In this document: positions 34,545 through 43,990 of the stretch, piece by piece
How the letters are laid out: every line of letters starts with the position of its first letter
Position numbering within the stretch: position 1 is the first letter of the stretch
Assembly: GCF_001811425.1 (NCBI RefSeq)
Contig: NZ_KV804745.1
Location: forward strand, 62,001 to 126,000
Direction of reading: 5' to 3'
Origin: Peptoniphilus_A sp001811425
Lineage (GTDB): Bacteria > Bacillota > Clostridia > Tissierellales > Peptoniphilaceae
DNA length: 64,000 nt
Program-made: the position numbers and the translations under genes
Notes under the pieces: model-generated
Database searches by the model: none
Told to the model about the DNA's origin: nothing
What the model saw: the letters and a program-made list of their open reading frames with translations, nothing else

Positions 34545-34553
34545 GAGAAAGGT

Positions 34554-35768
34554 ATGTTAATTTTAAAAAATTGCAGAGAACTTTTAACAGTAAAAGAAGA
34601 TGCAAAGGATTTAATAGGACTGATGAATAATACATCAGTCCTAATTACAGGTAAAAGGATAAAAAAAATTGGGGCATATGAGGACCTAATAAAGTTAATT
34701 GATGATGAAAATTTTGAAGAAATAGACTGTAGTGACAAAGTTGTCATGCCTGGCTATGTAGATTCACATACTCATCTTTTATTTGGAAAATCAAGAGTGG
34801 ATGAATATGTTGCATCTCTTACAAATGCAAGCGCAGAAGTAAAAAAATTAGTTAAACTAGTGGGACTGGAAGCATCTATTTTCTACACAAAAAATGCAAG
34901 CGATGAAGAATTAATTGAGTCTAGTTTGACAAAATTAAAGAGAATGCTTTTATCAGGTACAACAACTGTTGAAATAAAATCAGGATATGGCATTGATAAG
35001 GAAACTGAATTGAGGCAGCTAAGATTAATCAATAAATTAAAAGAAAAGACGCCTCAAACTATACTTTCAACTTACCTTGGAGCCCACTACTTTGATTTAG
35101 AAATGGGAAAGGAAAAATACATCGACTTTATGATCTCTGAAGTCTTGCCAATAATTAAGGAAGAAAAATTAGCAGACTTTTCAGATATTTGGGTTGATGA
35201 TGGATATTATACAGCAGAAGATGCAGACAGGTTCTTGAGTGCTTGCCTTGACTTTGGACTTGTTCCGACACTTCACTCAGAATGTTATTCTGCAATTGGA
35301 GGAGCAAAAGTTGCAGCAAAATTAAAGGCTGCAAACATAGGTCACTTAAATTATTTGACAAGAGAAGATGCAAAAGCTCTTGCAGAAAATAATGTGGTGG
35401 GAATAATTATTCCTACTACAGACTTTAGTGTCGCTCATCCAAAACCAGTTGATCCGTCCTATATGCTCGAAGAGGGAATGGATCTTGCTATAGCAACAAA
35501 CTTAAATCCTGGCAACTGGTTTGAGTCAATGGATTTAGCAATGACGCTAGCTTGTAGAAATCACAAGATGACAGAAAGACAGGCTATTAGGTCAGCAACT
35601 TTAAATGGAGCTAAGGCCCTTAGAATAGAAAAAGACTATGGATCAATTGAAGAAGGAAAGTACGCAGATATTCAAATAAGAGATTCCGATTCTTATAAAA
35701 ATGTTGTTTATAAGGTTGGAGTTAATGAAGTAGTGCAAGTTATTAAAAAAGGTAAAAAATTAATTTGA
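34554..35768 (+). CDS. hutI: Imidazolonepropionase
   Basis: 404 residues, AGGAGAAAGG upstream. The amidohydrolase metal site DSHTHLLFGKSRVDEY is near residue 66, followed by GTTTVEIKSGYGID, the LSTYLGAHYF segment, LHSECYSAIGGAKVAA and GHLNYLTREDAK. It hydrolyses imidazolonepropionate to formiminoglutamate. The stop overlaps the upstream region of the cyclodeaminase gene. Length and motifs are complete. Confidence 0.95.
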   Translation: MLILKNCRELLTVKEDAKDLIGLMNNTSVLITGKRIKKIGAYEDLIKLIDDENFEEIDCSDKVVMPGYVDSHTHLLFGKSRVDEYVASLTNASAEVKKLVKLVGLEASIFYTKNASDEELIESSLTKLKRMLLSGTTTVEIKSGYGIDKETELRQLRLINKLKEKTPQTILSTYLGAHYFDLEMGKEKYIDFMISEVLPIIKEEKLADFSDIWVDDGYYTAEDADRFLSACLDFGLVPTLHSECYSAIGGAKVAAKLKAANIGHLNYLTREDAKALAENNVVGIIIPTTDFSVAHPKPVDPSYMLEEGMDLAIATNLNPGNWFESMDLAMTLACRNHKMTERQAIRSATLNGAKALRIEKDYGSIEEGKYADIQIRDSDSYKNVVYKVGVNEVVQVIKKGKKLI

Positions 35769-35779
35769 CGGAGGTAGTA

Positions 35780-36337
35780 ATGAACTATAAAGATATTTTA
35801 GATTTAATGCTAGACGAAAATGATTTTACTGTTGGTGGTGGCTGTGCTTCTGCTATAGCTGGAGCCATGGCTACAGGCCTAATAGGAATGGTTGCTAACC
35901 TTTCTAAGGGAAAAGATTATGGCTATGAAGATGAAAAATACGATGCCATAATTAAGGAACTTAATGAAATGAAGGCTAAATTCTTAGAAGGAAGCGTCAA
36001 TGATAACAAGGCTTATCTTTTAATTGTTAATGCTTACAAATTACCAAAGTCAACGGAAGAAGAAAAACAAAAAAGAAGGAAAGCTATACAAAATGCTGGG
36101 ATTGAAGCAGCAAAGGTTCCTCTATCAAATGCTTTATTAAACAAGAGAACTTATGACATTGGAAGAGATCTTTTAGAAAAATCAAATCCAGCTGCTGTTA
36201 CAGATTTGCAAGCAGGAATTGATCTAGCTAAGGTCGGCATTGATGCAGGACGTGAAAATGTTCTTGCAAATATTCCATTAATAAAAGATGAAAAAATTGT
36301 AAGTGATTTTAATAAAGAACTTGAAAGTCTAGATTAA
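35780..36337 (+). CDS. Formimidoyltetrahydrofolate cyclodeaminase
   Basis: 185 residues from ATG 35780, which has GGAGG 5 bases upstream; a TTG at 35765 is in the end of hutI. The family motif GGGCASAIAGAMATGLIGMV is near the start, with the helical fold typical of FTCD cyclodeaminase domains and FchA. It converts formimino-tetrahydrofolate to methenyl-tetrahydrofolate and ammonia. Its partner transferase is encoded as a separate gene at 39237, so the two activities fused in mammals are split here. Confidence 0.92.
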   Translation: MNYKDILDLMLDENDFTVGGGCASAIAGAMATGLIGMVANLSKGKDYGYEDEKYDAIIKELNEMKAKFLEGSVNDNKAYLLIVNAYKLPKSTEEEKQKRRKAIQNAGIEAAKVPLSNALLNKRTYDIGRDLLEKSNPAAVTDLQAGIDLAKVGIDAGRENVLANIPLIKDEKIVSDFNKELESLD

Positions 36338-36347
36338 TTTAATAATT

Positions 36348-37685
36348 ATGAATAAAAATGAAAGATTAGTTTCTATTGACGAGAAATATATTGGCAAGTC
36401 TACTAGAGCAGCATACTTCCCCCTTGTTGCAGAGAAAGCAGAGGGTGTAAAGGTAATTGATTTAGATGGAAATGAATATATTGATATGATAAGTTCTGCT
36501 TGCGTTGTCAACACAGGATACAATCATCCAGAGATAGTGAAAGCTACTAAAGAGCAAATAGATAAATACATTCACTTTACCAATGATTATTTTTACACTG
36601 AGCCACAAGTCAATTTGGCAAAGGAACTTGTTAGAATTACTCCAGGTAATTTTGACAAAAAAGTAATATTTGGATTTTCTGGTTCCGATGCCATTGACTC
36701 TGCCATAAAAATAGCAAGAGCATATACAGGCAGATCAAAGCTCATTTCTTTTGTAGGCGCCTACCATGGTTCAACTTATGGAGCGATATCTTTAAGTGCA
36801 ATAGATACTAATATGAAAAGAAAAATTGGACCCTTGTTACCAGAAGTCTTTCACTTGGACTATCCAAACATTTTAAAGAAAGATAAAAGCATTACAGAAG
36901 ATGAATTTGCCGATATTGAATTTAATAAGTTTTTAGATAATTTCAATTACTACATTCCTAAAGAAGAAGTTGCAGCAATATTTATTGAACCAATAATTGG
37001 AGATTTAGGTCTAATAAAACCACCAAAAAAATTCATGAAAAGACTTAGGGAATTTTGTAATGATAACCATATTCTACTAATCGTTGATGAGATTCAACAA
37101 GGCTTTGGAAGAACTGGAAAGTGGTTTAGCATAGAGCACTTTGATGTTATTCCAGATGTTGTTGTGATGGGAAAGGCTATGGCATCAGGATTTCCAATGA
37201 GTGCTGTTGTGAGTCGAAGTGAAATAATAGATTCAATTCCAATGCCTGGGCAGCTTTTCACTCTACAAGGTAATGCAGTAGCCTCAGTAGCTGCTATAAA
37301 AACAATAGAAATTATTGAAAAAAACCATCTCCTTGACAGGGCAAATATTGTAGGCGAATATATAAAAGAAAGATTCAAAAAAATTCAAAGGAAGTCTTCA
37401 TATATTGGAGATATAAGATGTTTAGGACTAAGTATTGGCGTAGATCTTGAAGACAAATCAGGGAAATATTCCTCCTCAGATTTAGTTAAAAAAATATGTT
37501 ACAGATGTTTTGAAAAGGGACTAATACTTATCTATTTAGCAGGAAAAACTTTGAGAGTACAACCTCCTTTAATAATTAATGACTCTGAAGTTGAAAAAGC
37601 CATGGATATTATTGAAGACTCCTTTGAAGAATTGGAAGAGGGAAAAATAAGAGACGAAATTTTAGATAAAATAAAAGGATGGTAG
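36348..37685 (+). CDS. Class-III PLP-dependent aminotransferase
   Basis: 445 residues; the ribosome-binding site is weak. Fold-type I, class III marks: DLDGNEYIDMISSACVVNTGY, FGFSGSDAIDSAIKIAR, SFVGAYHGSTYGAISLS, LLIVDEIQQGFGRTGKW and VVMGKAMASGFPMSAVVS with the PLP lysine near 274. The nearest named relatives by motif are 4-aminobutyrate aminotransferases and class-III-fold amino-acid racemases. It is not a step of the textbook hut pathway; its place before hutH suggests it acts on histidine (transamination or racemisation) or on glutamate made by the pathway. Which is not decided. Confidence 0.85.
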   Translation: MNKNERLVSIDEKYIGKSTRAAYFPLVAEKAEGVKVIDLDGNEYIDMISSACVVNTGYNHPEIVKATKEQIDKYIHFTNDYFYTEPQVNLAKELVRITPGNFDKKVIFGFSGSDAIDSAIKIARAYTGRSKLISFVGAYHGSTYGAISLSAIDTNMKRKIGPLLPEVFHLDYPNILKKDKSITEDEFADIEFNKFLDNFNYYIPKEEVAAIFIEPIIGDLGLIKPPKKFMKRLREFCNDNHILLIVDEIQQGFGRTGKWFSIEHFDVIPDVVVMGKAMASGFPMSAVVSRSEIIDSIPMPGQLFTLQGNAVASVAAIKTIEIIEKNHLLDRANIVGEYIKERFKKIQRKSSYIGDIRCLGLSIGVDLEDKSGKYSSSDLVKKICYRCFEKGLILIYLAGKTLRVQPPLIINDSEVEKAMDIIEDSFEELEEGKIRDEILDKIKGW

Positions 37686-37690
37686 ATTAT

Positions 37691-39226
37691 ATGAAAAAAG
37701 TCGTAAAAGTAAATGGCAGCAGTTTGACTATTGAAGATGTAGTTGCAGTTGCAAGATTTAATGCTAAAGTTGAACTTGCAGAAGGTCAAGAAGAAATAAT
37801 TTTAAAATCGAGAAAATTTGTTGAAGATGCACTAGATGCTGGCGAAGCAATTTATGGCATCAACACAGGCTTTGGAAAATTCTCAACAGTTTCTATTTCT
37901 GAAAAGGAACTAGATCTTCTACAAAAAAACTTGATCATTTCAGATGCTTGTGGCGTTGGCGAAAATTTTGATACAGAAATTGTCAGAGCCATGATGGTTC
38001 TTAGACTCAACTCAATTATCAAAGGATTCTCTGGAGTTTTAATGTCAACAGTTAATTGTTTAATGGAAATGTTAAACAAGGGAGTCCATCCAATTATAAG
38101 AAGCAAGGGATCTGTTGGAGCAAGTGGAGACTTATGTCCATTGGCACATATGGTTCTTCCAATGATTGGTTTAGGCGAAGCTGAGTTTGAAGGTGAAGTT
38201 TTACCAGGAAAAGAAGCCATGAAAAAAGCTGGTATTGATACAATTACCCTAAAGGCTAAGGAAGGTCTTGCTCTTATTAATGGAACTCAAGCTATGATGG
38301 CAAATGCAACTCTAGCTGTTTATGATACAGAAAAATTATTAAAGGAAGCTGACATAATTGCATCTCTTACAATTGATTCACTTGGTGGAATTATCGATGC
38401 CTTCGACGAAAGAGTTCACCTAGTTCGTCCACACAAGGGACAATTAGACGCAGCTCAAAACATTAGAAATCTTTTAAAAGATTCAAAACTTGTAACAAAA
38501 CAAGGCGAAGTTAGGATGCAAGACTCCTATTCATTAAGATGTATTCCACAAGTTCATGGCGGCTCAAGACTTGCCTTTGATTATGTAAAACAAACTATTG
38601 AAACAGAAATAAACTCAGTTACTGATAATCCACTTATTTTTAGCGGTGAAGATGGAGCTTGTATCTCTGGTGGAAACTTCCACGGACAACCAATTGCAAT
38701 TGCAGCGGATACTTTGGGAATTTTAGTTTCTGAAATAGCAAATATTTCTGAAAGAAGAATAGAAAAGCTAGTTAACCCTGCACTATCTCATGGACTACCA
38801 GCTTTCTTAGTTAAGCATGGTGGAGTAAATGATGGATTTATGATTCCTCAATATGTTGCAGCAGCTCTAGTTTCTGAAAACAAAGTTTTAGCTCACCCAG
38901 CTTGTGTAGATTCAATTCCTACATCTGCTAACCAAGAAGACCATGTATCTATGGGAACAATTGGAGCAAGAAAGGCTAGAACAATAGTAGATCACGCTCA
39001 ACATGTTTTAAGCATTGAACTACTATGTGCAGCTCAAGCAGCAGACTTTAGAGAGGTGGAAAAACTTGGCAAGGGTTCAAGAGCAGCTTATGATCTTGTA
39101 AGAGAAAGTGTTGATTTTATGGAAAATGATGTAGTTTTCTATCCTGAAATGGACAAAACTTTCGAAATGGTTAAATCTGGAAAGCTTTTAGATAAAGTTG
39201 AAGAAGTAGTTGGAAAATTAAATTAA
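37691..39226 (+). CDS. hutH: Histidine ammonia-lyase
   Basis: 511 residues from ATG 37691, which is placed better after AAAGGATGG than the ATG at 37679. The MIO cofactor triad Ala-Ser-Gly is at about 143-145 in GSVGASGDLCPLAHM. Other HAL marks are YGINTGFGKFS, QDSYSLRCIPQVHG, DNPLIFSGEDG and SANQEDHVSMG. It deaminates histidine to urocanate, the first step of the pathway. It stands sixth in the operon instead of first. Confidence 0.96.
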   Translation: MKKVVKVNGSSLTIEDVVAVARFNAKVELAEGQEEIILKSRKFVEDALDAGEAIYGINTGFGKFSTVSISEKELDLLQKNLIISDACGVGENFDTEIVRAMMVLRLNSIIKGFSGVLMSTVNCLMEMLNKGVHPIIRSKGSVGASGDLCPLAHMVLPMIGLGEAEFEGEVLPGKEAMKKAGIDTITLKAKEGLALINGTQAMMANATLAVYDTEKLLKEADIIASLTIDSLGGIIDAFDERVHLVRPHKGQLDAAQNIRNLLKDSKLVTKQGEVRMQDSYSLRCIPQVHGGSRLAFDYVKQTIETEINSVTDNPLIFSGEDGACISGGNFHGQPIAIAADTLGILVSEIANISERRIEKLVNPALSHGLPAFLVKHGGVNDGFMIPQYVAAALVSENKVLAHPACVDSIPTSANQEDHVSMGTIGARKARTIVDHAQHVLSIELLCAAQAADFREVEKLGKGSRAAYDLVRESVDFMENDVVFYPEMDKTFEMVKSGKLLDKVEEVVGKLN

Positions 39227-39236
39227 GGGGTAGATT

Positions 39237-40115
39237 ATGGATAAGATTTTGATGGCGGAAGTAAATATTAGCGAAGGTACTGACTTAGACTTGATTAATC
39301 AAGTTAAGGAAGCATTTTTATCAGTTGATAAAATAGAAGTTGTTGACATCGACTCTAACAAGGACCACAATAGAACTGTATTCACATATAAGGGCAGTCC
39401 TGATAATGTTTTGGAAGCAACAAAAAGACTTGCTAAGAAAGCAGTTGAATTAATTGACATGACAAAACATAAGGGATCACACCCAAGAATGGGAGCCGTT
39501 GATGTTGTTCCATTTATTCCTGTTAGAGAAATGACTACTGAAGACTGTGTAGTTATTGCTAAAGAGTTTGGTAAGTACTTGGGAAGCCTTGGCGTTCCAG
39601 TTTACTTCTACGAAGATGCTCAAGAAAAAGAATACAGAAAATCCCTTCCAAAAATTAGAAAAGGTCAATATGAAGGTCTAGAAGAAAAAATGAAAGACGA
39701 AGCTTGGACACCTGATGAAGGACCAAAGGAATTCAATCCTAAATCTGGAGCAACTGTTACAGGAGCTAGATTTCCACTTGTAGCTTTCAACATAAACCTA
39801 GATACAGAAGATCTTGAAATTGGTAAGGAAATAGTAAAATCTGTAAGAGCAGCAGCTGGTGGATATACTTTTGTGAGAGCTATTGCCTTAGCACTTGAAG
39901 AGCAAAAGCAAGTTCAAGTTTCTATGAATATGATAAATTATGAAAAGACTCCTATTCACAGAGTTTACGAAACAATCAAATCAGAAGCAAGTAGATACAA
40001 TGTAAATATTGTTGATACTGAATTAGTTGGACCTGTTCCTCTAGCAGCTATTAGAGATGTTTTAGATTTCTACATTAGAATTTCTAAGAACTTCTCAATA
40101 GACCAAGTTTATTAA
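39237..40115 (+). CDS. ftcD: Glutamate formiminotransferase
   Basis: 292 residues, transferase part only. Marks: AEVNISEGTDLDLI, DHNRTVFTYKG, HKGSHPRMGAVDVVPFIPV, YFYEDAQEKEYRKSLPKIR and GPVPLAAIRDV. It moves the formimino group of formiminoglutamate to tetrahydrofolate, releasing glutamate. Last gene of the hut operon; a strong terminator follows. With the cyclodeaminase it feeds one-carbon units to methenyl-THF and, through formyl-THF, ATP synthesis. Confidence 0.95.
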   Translation: MDKILMAEVNISEGTDLDLINQVKEAFLSVDKIEVVDIDSNKDHNRTVFTYKGSPDNVLEATKRLAKKAVELIDMTKHKGSHPRMGAVDVVPFIPVREMTTEDCVVIAKEFGKYLGSLGVPVYFYEDAQEKEYRKSLPKIRKGQYEGLEEKMKDEAWTPDEGPKEFNPKSGATVTGARFPLVAFNINLDTEDLEIGKEIVKSVRAAAGGYTFVRAIALALEEQKQVQVSMNMINYEKTPIHRVYETIKSEASRYNVNIVDTELVGPVPLAAIRDVLDFYIRISKNFSIDQVY

Positions 40116-40128
40116 TAAAAAGTATTTT

Positions 40129-40157
40129 AAAGAGACGAAATTTCGTCTCTTTTTTAA
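40129..40157 (+). terminator. Intrinsic terminator of the hut operon
   Basis: AAAGAGACGAAA / TTTCGTCTCTTT, a perfect 12-bp stem, followed by T residues. Confidence 0.92.
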
Positions 40158-40224
40158 ATTTCAGGAGATATTTCTATATAGAAAAGGAAAGTACTATGTG
40201 ATAAACTTATTAGCGGAGAGATAT

Positions 40225-40977
40225 ATGGAAAAAGTAAAAATTTTTGGAGTTGAAATTTTTAATATTGATAATAAAGAGTGTGAAAATATTTTAAGGGACT
40301 TCTTAAAGGCAGAGGATCTTAAAAAAATTTACACGCCAAACACAGAGATTGTCATGGCAGCCAAGAGAGACGAAGAGCTTAGGCATCTAATTAATTCTGG
40401 CGATTTAATTTTGGCTGATGGCATTGGTCTCATCCACGCATCAAAGATGAGAAAGAAGCCTTTAAAGGAAAGGGTCACAGGTTTTGATACTTCTATTAAA
40501 CTTCTTGAGCTGGCAGATGAGATGGGACTTAATTTATATTTTTTAGGTGGCAAGGAAGGTGTGGCAGAGGATGCCGCAAAGTCCGTCAATGAAAAGTATA
40601 AAAATCTTCATGTGGCAGGTTATCACAATGGTTATTTCAATTCTAGGATAGATGGCGAAACTTCGCCGGAAGAAAAAAAGATAATTGAAGAGATAAATTC
40701 AAAGGACATTGACATCATCTTCGTGGGTTTTGGTTTTCCCCGTCAGGAAAAGTGGATTGACGAATTTAAAGATGATTTAAAGGCAAAAGTTATTATTGGA
40801 AATGGTGGCGTCCTTGATATTTTATCTGGCAGGGCAAATAGGGCGCCAGAGATTTTTATTAAGCTTGGGCTGGAGTGGCTCTACAGGCTTATAAAAAACC
40901 CATCTAGGTTAAAGAGGCAAATTGATTTGCCAAAGTTTTTGTTAGCAGTTATGAGAGATAAAAATTCAGTTGAGTGA
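40225..40977 (+). CDS. WecG/TagA/CpsF-family glycosyltransferase
   Basis: 250 residues from ATG 40225 with GGAG upstream. Marks of the family: YTPNTEIVMAAKRDEEL, ADGIGLIHASKM, ERVTGFD, FLGGKEGVAEDAA, VGFGFPRQEKWI and NGGVLDILSGRANRAP. Members add N-acetylmannosamine (TagA) or a related sugar to undecaprenyl-linked GlcNAc in teichoic acid or polysaccharide synthesis at the membrane. It overlaps the 5' region of tkt; no other wall-polymer gene is adjacent. Confidence 0.9.
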   Translation: MEKVKIFGVEIFNIDNKECENILRDFLKAEDLKKIYTPNTEIVMAAKRDEELRHLINSGDLILADGIGLIHASKMRKKPLKERVTGFDTSIKLLELADEMGLNLYFLGGKEGVAEDAAKSVNEKYKNLHVAGYHNGYFNSRIDGETSPEEKKIIEEINSKDIDIIFVGFGFPRQEKWIDEFKDDLKAKVIIGNGGVLDILSGRANRAPEIFIKLGLEWLYRLIKNPSRLKRQIDLPKFLLAVMRDKNSVE

Positions 40978-40988
40978 GGAGTGGAATT

Positions 40989-42938
40989 TTGAATATCGAA
41001 AATAAAGCAGTTAATACTATAAGAATGCTGTCAGTGGATCAAATTGAAAGTGCAAACTCAGGTCACCCTGGTCTTCCACTAGGTGCTGCCCCAATGGCTT
41101 ATACACTTTTTAAAAATCATTTAGTGAGAGATTCTAAGGACCTAGATTGGGAAAATAGGGACAGATTTATCTTGTCTGCAGGACATGGGTCTGCTCTTTT
41201 ATATTCTCTTTTCTATCTATTTGATTACGGTCTAAGCCTTGATGATTTAAAAAACTTTAGACAACTTGACTCAAAGACTCCAGGTCATCCTGAGTATGGT
41301 CACACAGTAGGTGTTGAAGCAACTACTGGTCCCCTTGGTCAAGGTATTTCCATGGCAGTTGGTATGGCTATTGCAGAAGAAAAACTTGCAGCCCTTTACA
41401 ACAAAGATGATTTAAAACTTGTAGATCACTATACTTATGCCCTAGTTGGCGACGGATGTTTAATGGAAGGAATTTCCAACGAAGCATCTTCCCTTGCAGG
41501 CACCTTAAAATTAAGTAAATTAATTGTTCTTTACGATTCAAATAAAATTTCCATTGAAGGCTCAACTGACCTTGCCTTCTCAGAAGATGTTAGAAAGAGA
41601 TATGAGGCCCTTGGCTGGGACACTTTCCTTGTAGAAGATGGAAATAATTTAGATGAAATAAATGAAAAAATTGAAGAAGCAAAAAAATCAGAAAGGCCTG
41701 CACTTATTGAAGTGAAGACAAAAATTGGCTACGGCTCACCTAGAGAAGACTCTGCAAAGGCTCACGGCGAACCACTTGGTCAAGAAAATAGAAAGTCAAC
41801 TCGTGAATTTTTTGAACTTCCTGACCAAGATTTTTATGTAGCAGATGATGTGAGAGATCACTTCAAAAAAATCGTGGAAGAAAATACAAAAAAAGCTACT
41901 GAAAAGAAAAAAATTGAAGAAGAGTATGCTAAAAAATATCCAAAGGAATATGAGGACTACAGGGCTTCCTTTAATCCAGAAAAGAAGGAATTATTAGAAG
42001 ATTCTTATTACGATTCTTTCACTAAGGACATGGCAACTCGTAGCGTTTCTGGAGAAGTTTTAAATAAAATTGCAAAAGACAACATCCACATCTTTGGCGG
42101 CTCTGCAGACTTAGGTCCATCAAATAAGACTATGTTAAAGGGCGAAGAATATTTTTCAGCAGAAAATAGATCTGGCAGAAACTTAACTTTTGGCGTTCGT
42201 GAAAATGCCATGGGAGCCATCACTAATGGAATCCTCCTTCACGGCGGATTAAAGACTTATGCTGCAACTTTTTTAGTATTTAGCGATTACTTAAAGCCAA
42301 CAATTAGACTTGCTGCCCTAATGAACTTGCCTAATGTCTATATCTTCACTCACGACTCCATTGGAGTTGGCGAAGATGGCCCAACACATGAACCAATTGA
42401 GCACTTGGCAATGCTAAGATCAATTCCTGGCATCATTGTTTTGAGACCAGCTGATGGAAGAGAGACTGCAGCGGCACTTAATCTTGCCTTCAATTCTAAG
42501 AACACACCTGTTGTTCTTGCCCTTTCAAGACAAAACTTGCCACAACTTGAAAATTCATCAAGGGATATTATGAAGGGCGCCTATATAATTAAAGAAGAAG
42601 AGGGCGAACTAGAAAAAATTGTAATTGCAACAGGCTCTGAAGTTTCTCTTGCTCTAAAAGCAGCAGAAGGACTTAAGGGAGTGCGTGTGGTTTCAATGCC
42701 TTCTATGGAACTTTTTGATGGGCAATCCTCTGATTACAAGGAAAAAATATTACCTTCAAAAATAGAAAAGAGAATTTCTCTTGAAGCACTTTCATCCTTT
42801 GGCTGGCACAAGTACATTGGCACAAAGGGCATGGCAATTTCCATTGACACCTTTGGCGCAAGTGGCAAGGGATCAGAAGTCTTTGAAAGATTTGGCTTCA
42901 CAGCAGAAAATATTAAGAGAAAGATAGAAGAATTTTAA
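40989..42938 (+). CDS. tkt: Transketolase
   Basis: 649 residues from a TTG at 40989, with GGAG 7 bases upstream; a GTG at 40974 would include that site. The enzyme is full length in one chain. Marks: SGHPGLPLGAAPMAY, the thiamine diphosphate motif GDGCLMEGISNEA ending in N (LYDSN), THDSIGVGEDGPTHEPIEHL, and SRQNLPQL near the C-terminal part. It links pentose and triose/hexose phosphates in the non-oxidative pentose phosphate route. A terminator follows. Confidence 0.95.
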   Translation: MNIENKAVNTIRMLSVDQIESANSGHPGLPLGAAPMAYTLFKNHLVRDSKDLDWENRDRFILSAGHGSALLYSLFYLFDYGLSLDDLKNFRQLDSKTPGHPEYGHTVGVEATTGPLGQGISMAVGMAIAEEKLAALYNKDDLKLVDHYTYALVGDGCLMEGISNEASSLAGTLKLSKLIVLYDSNKISIEGSTDLAFSEDVRKRYEALGWDTFLVEDGNNLDEINEKIEEAKKSERPALIEVKTKIGYGSPREDSAKAHGEPLGQENRKSTREFFELPDQDFYVADDVRDHFKKIVEENTKKATEKKKIEEEYAKKYPKEYEDYRASFNPEKKELLEDSYYDSFTKDMATRSVSGEVLNKIAKDNIHIFGGSADLGPSNKTMLKGEEYFSAENRSGRNLTFGVRENAMGAITNGILLHGGLKTYAATFLVFSDYLKPTIRLAALMNLPNVYIFTHDSIGVGEDGPTHEPIEHLAMLRSIPGIIVLRPADGRETAAALNLAFNSKNTPVVLALSRQNLPQLENSSRDIMKGAYIIKEEEGELEKIVIATGSEVSLALKAAEGLKGVRVVSMPSMELFDGQSSDYKEKILPSKIEKRISLEALSSFGWHKYIGTKGMAISIDTFGASGKGSEVFERFGFTAENIKRKIEEF

Positions 42939-42950
42939 AATAAAAAATAA

Positions 42951-42976
42951 AAGGGAGGGCGACCTCCTTTTTTGTT
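42951..42976 (+). terminator. Intrinsic terminator after tkt
   Basis: AAGGGAGG / CCTCCTTT stem with a GCGA loop and T run. Confidence 0.85.
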
Positions 42977-42998
42977 TAGGAAAAACTGAGAGGTAAAG

Positions 42999-43898
42999 AT
43001 GAACTTAATTAAAGAAAAAAGATGGGCGATAATTTTTTCTCTTATGGCCATGCTCCTTTGGGGTTCAGCCATTCCCCTCATAAAGCTGACCTACCTTCAT
43101 GCAGGCATCCTCCCCGATGATCCTGGCGGAAAAATTTTTATTGCAGGAATTAGATTTTTTATGGCGGGGCTCTTGACCTATATATACTTTTTTCTTTTCA
43201 ACAAGGAAAAAGTTGAGAGGGACAAAATAAATTTCAAATTCATAATAATTTTGGCGTTAATACAGACCACACTGCAGTACAGCACCTACTACATCGGTCT
43301 TTCCAACACCCTGGGCTCACTCGCAGCAGTCATCCAGGCATCCAATGCCTTTATAACTGTAATAATTTCTGTAATTTTAATTGCCGACGAAAAACTTACG
43401 GCGAGAAAGCTTGCAGCCCTAATTATTGGCTCTCTTGGCTTAATAATAATAAACTTAAAGGATAGAGGGAGCTTTCACTTTAAGCTAACAGGTGAAGGAT
43501 TTATTTTAATCGCCACAACACTTAACGCCTTTGCATCAGTTTTAATAAGAAAATATGGAAGAGATCAAAATTCCTTTTTGATGACGGGGACACAATTTCT
43601 CATTGGGGCGACTCCACTTATAATAATTGGTGCCTTGACTCACACATCCCTTGTGAACTTTGACCTTAAGCTCTTTATCATGCTGTCTTACGGCGCTTTT
43701 ATCTCAGCAACTAGCTTTACAATCTGGACATCAGTCCTTCAGGCCCACAGTGCCAGTGAGTTTGGGATTTACAAATTATTTATTCCGATTTTCGGAACAA
43801 TTTTATCTGTCCTCGTCCTCGGCGAAGAGCTCACAATATATATAATACTTGGACTAATCTTTGTCCTACTTGGCGCAGTGGTCTTAAATAAAAAATAA
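42999..43898 (+). CDS. EamA/DMT-family transporter
   Basis: 299 residues with ten hydrophobic helices arranged as two EamA repeats (about 10-145 and 160-295). The conserved start WAIIFSLMAMLLWGSAIPLIK and the repeat ending ISVILIADEKLTARKLAALIIG are typical of drug/metabolite transporters. The substrate cannot be told. Single gene between two terminators. Confidence 0.85.
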   Translation: MNLIKEKRWAIIFSLMAMLLWGSAIPLIKLTYLHAGILPDDPGGKIFIAGIRFFMAGLLTYIYFFLFNKEKVERDKINFKFIIILALIQTTLQYSTYYIGLSNTLGSLAAVIQASNAFITVIISVILIADEKLTARKLAALIIGSLGLIIINLKDRGSFHFKLTGEGFILIATTLNAFASVLIRKYGRDQNSFLMTGTQFLIGATPLIIIGALTHTSLVNFDLKLFIMLSYGAFISATSFTIWTSVLQAHSASEFGIYKLFIPIFGTILSVLVLGEELTIYIILGLIFVLLGAVVLNKK

Positions 43899-43904
43899 AG
43901 GATT

Positions 43905-43930
43905 AAGAGATGTTTAAGGCATCTCTTTTT
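43905..43930 (+). terminator. Intrinsic terminator after the EamA gene
   Basis: AAGAGATG / CATCTCTT stem and T run. Confidence 0.88.
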
Positions 43931-43966
43931 AATTGCAAAAAAATGTAAAAATAATTTTATAAATGT

Positions 43967-43972
43967 TATAAT
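43967..43972 (+). promoter_or_regulatory. -10 box before the DUF5711-like/mscS operon
   Basis: TATAAT, 18 bases before the TTG start codon at 43991; -35 not clear. Confidence 0.4.
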
Positions 43973-43990
43973 TAAGTCGGGAGTGATATT

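Noticed and set aside
37852..38220. 122-residue minus-strand frame inside hutH
   Set aside because: Antisense shadow of the conserved histidine ammonia-lyase; no independent evidence.
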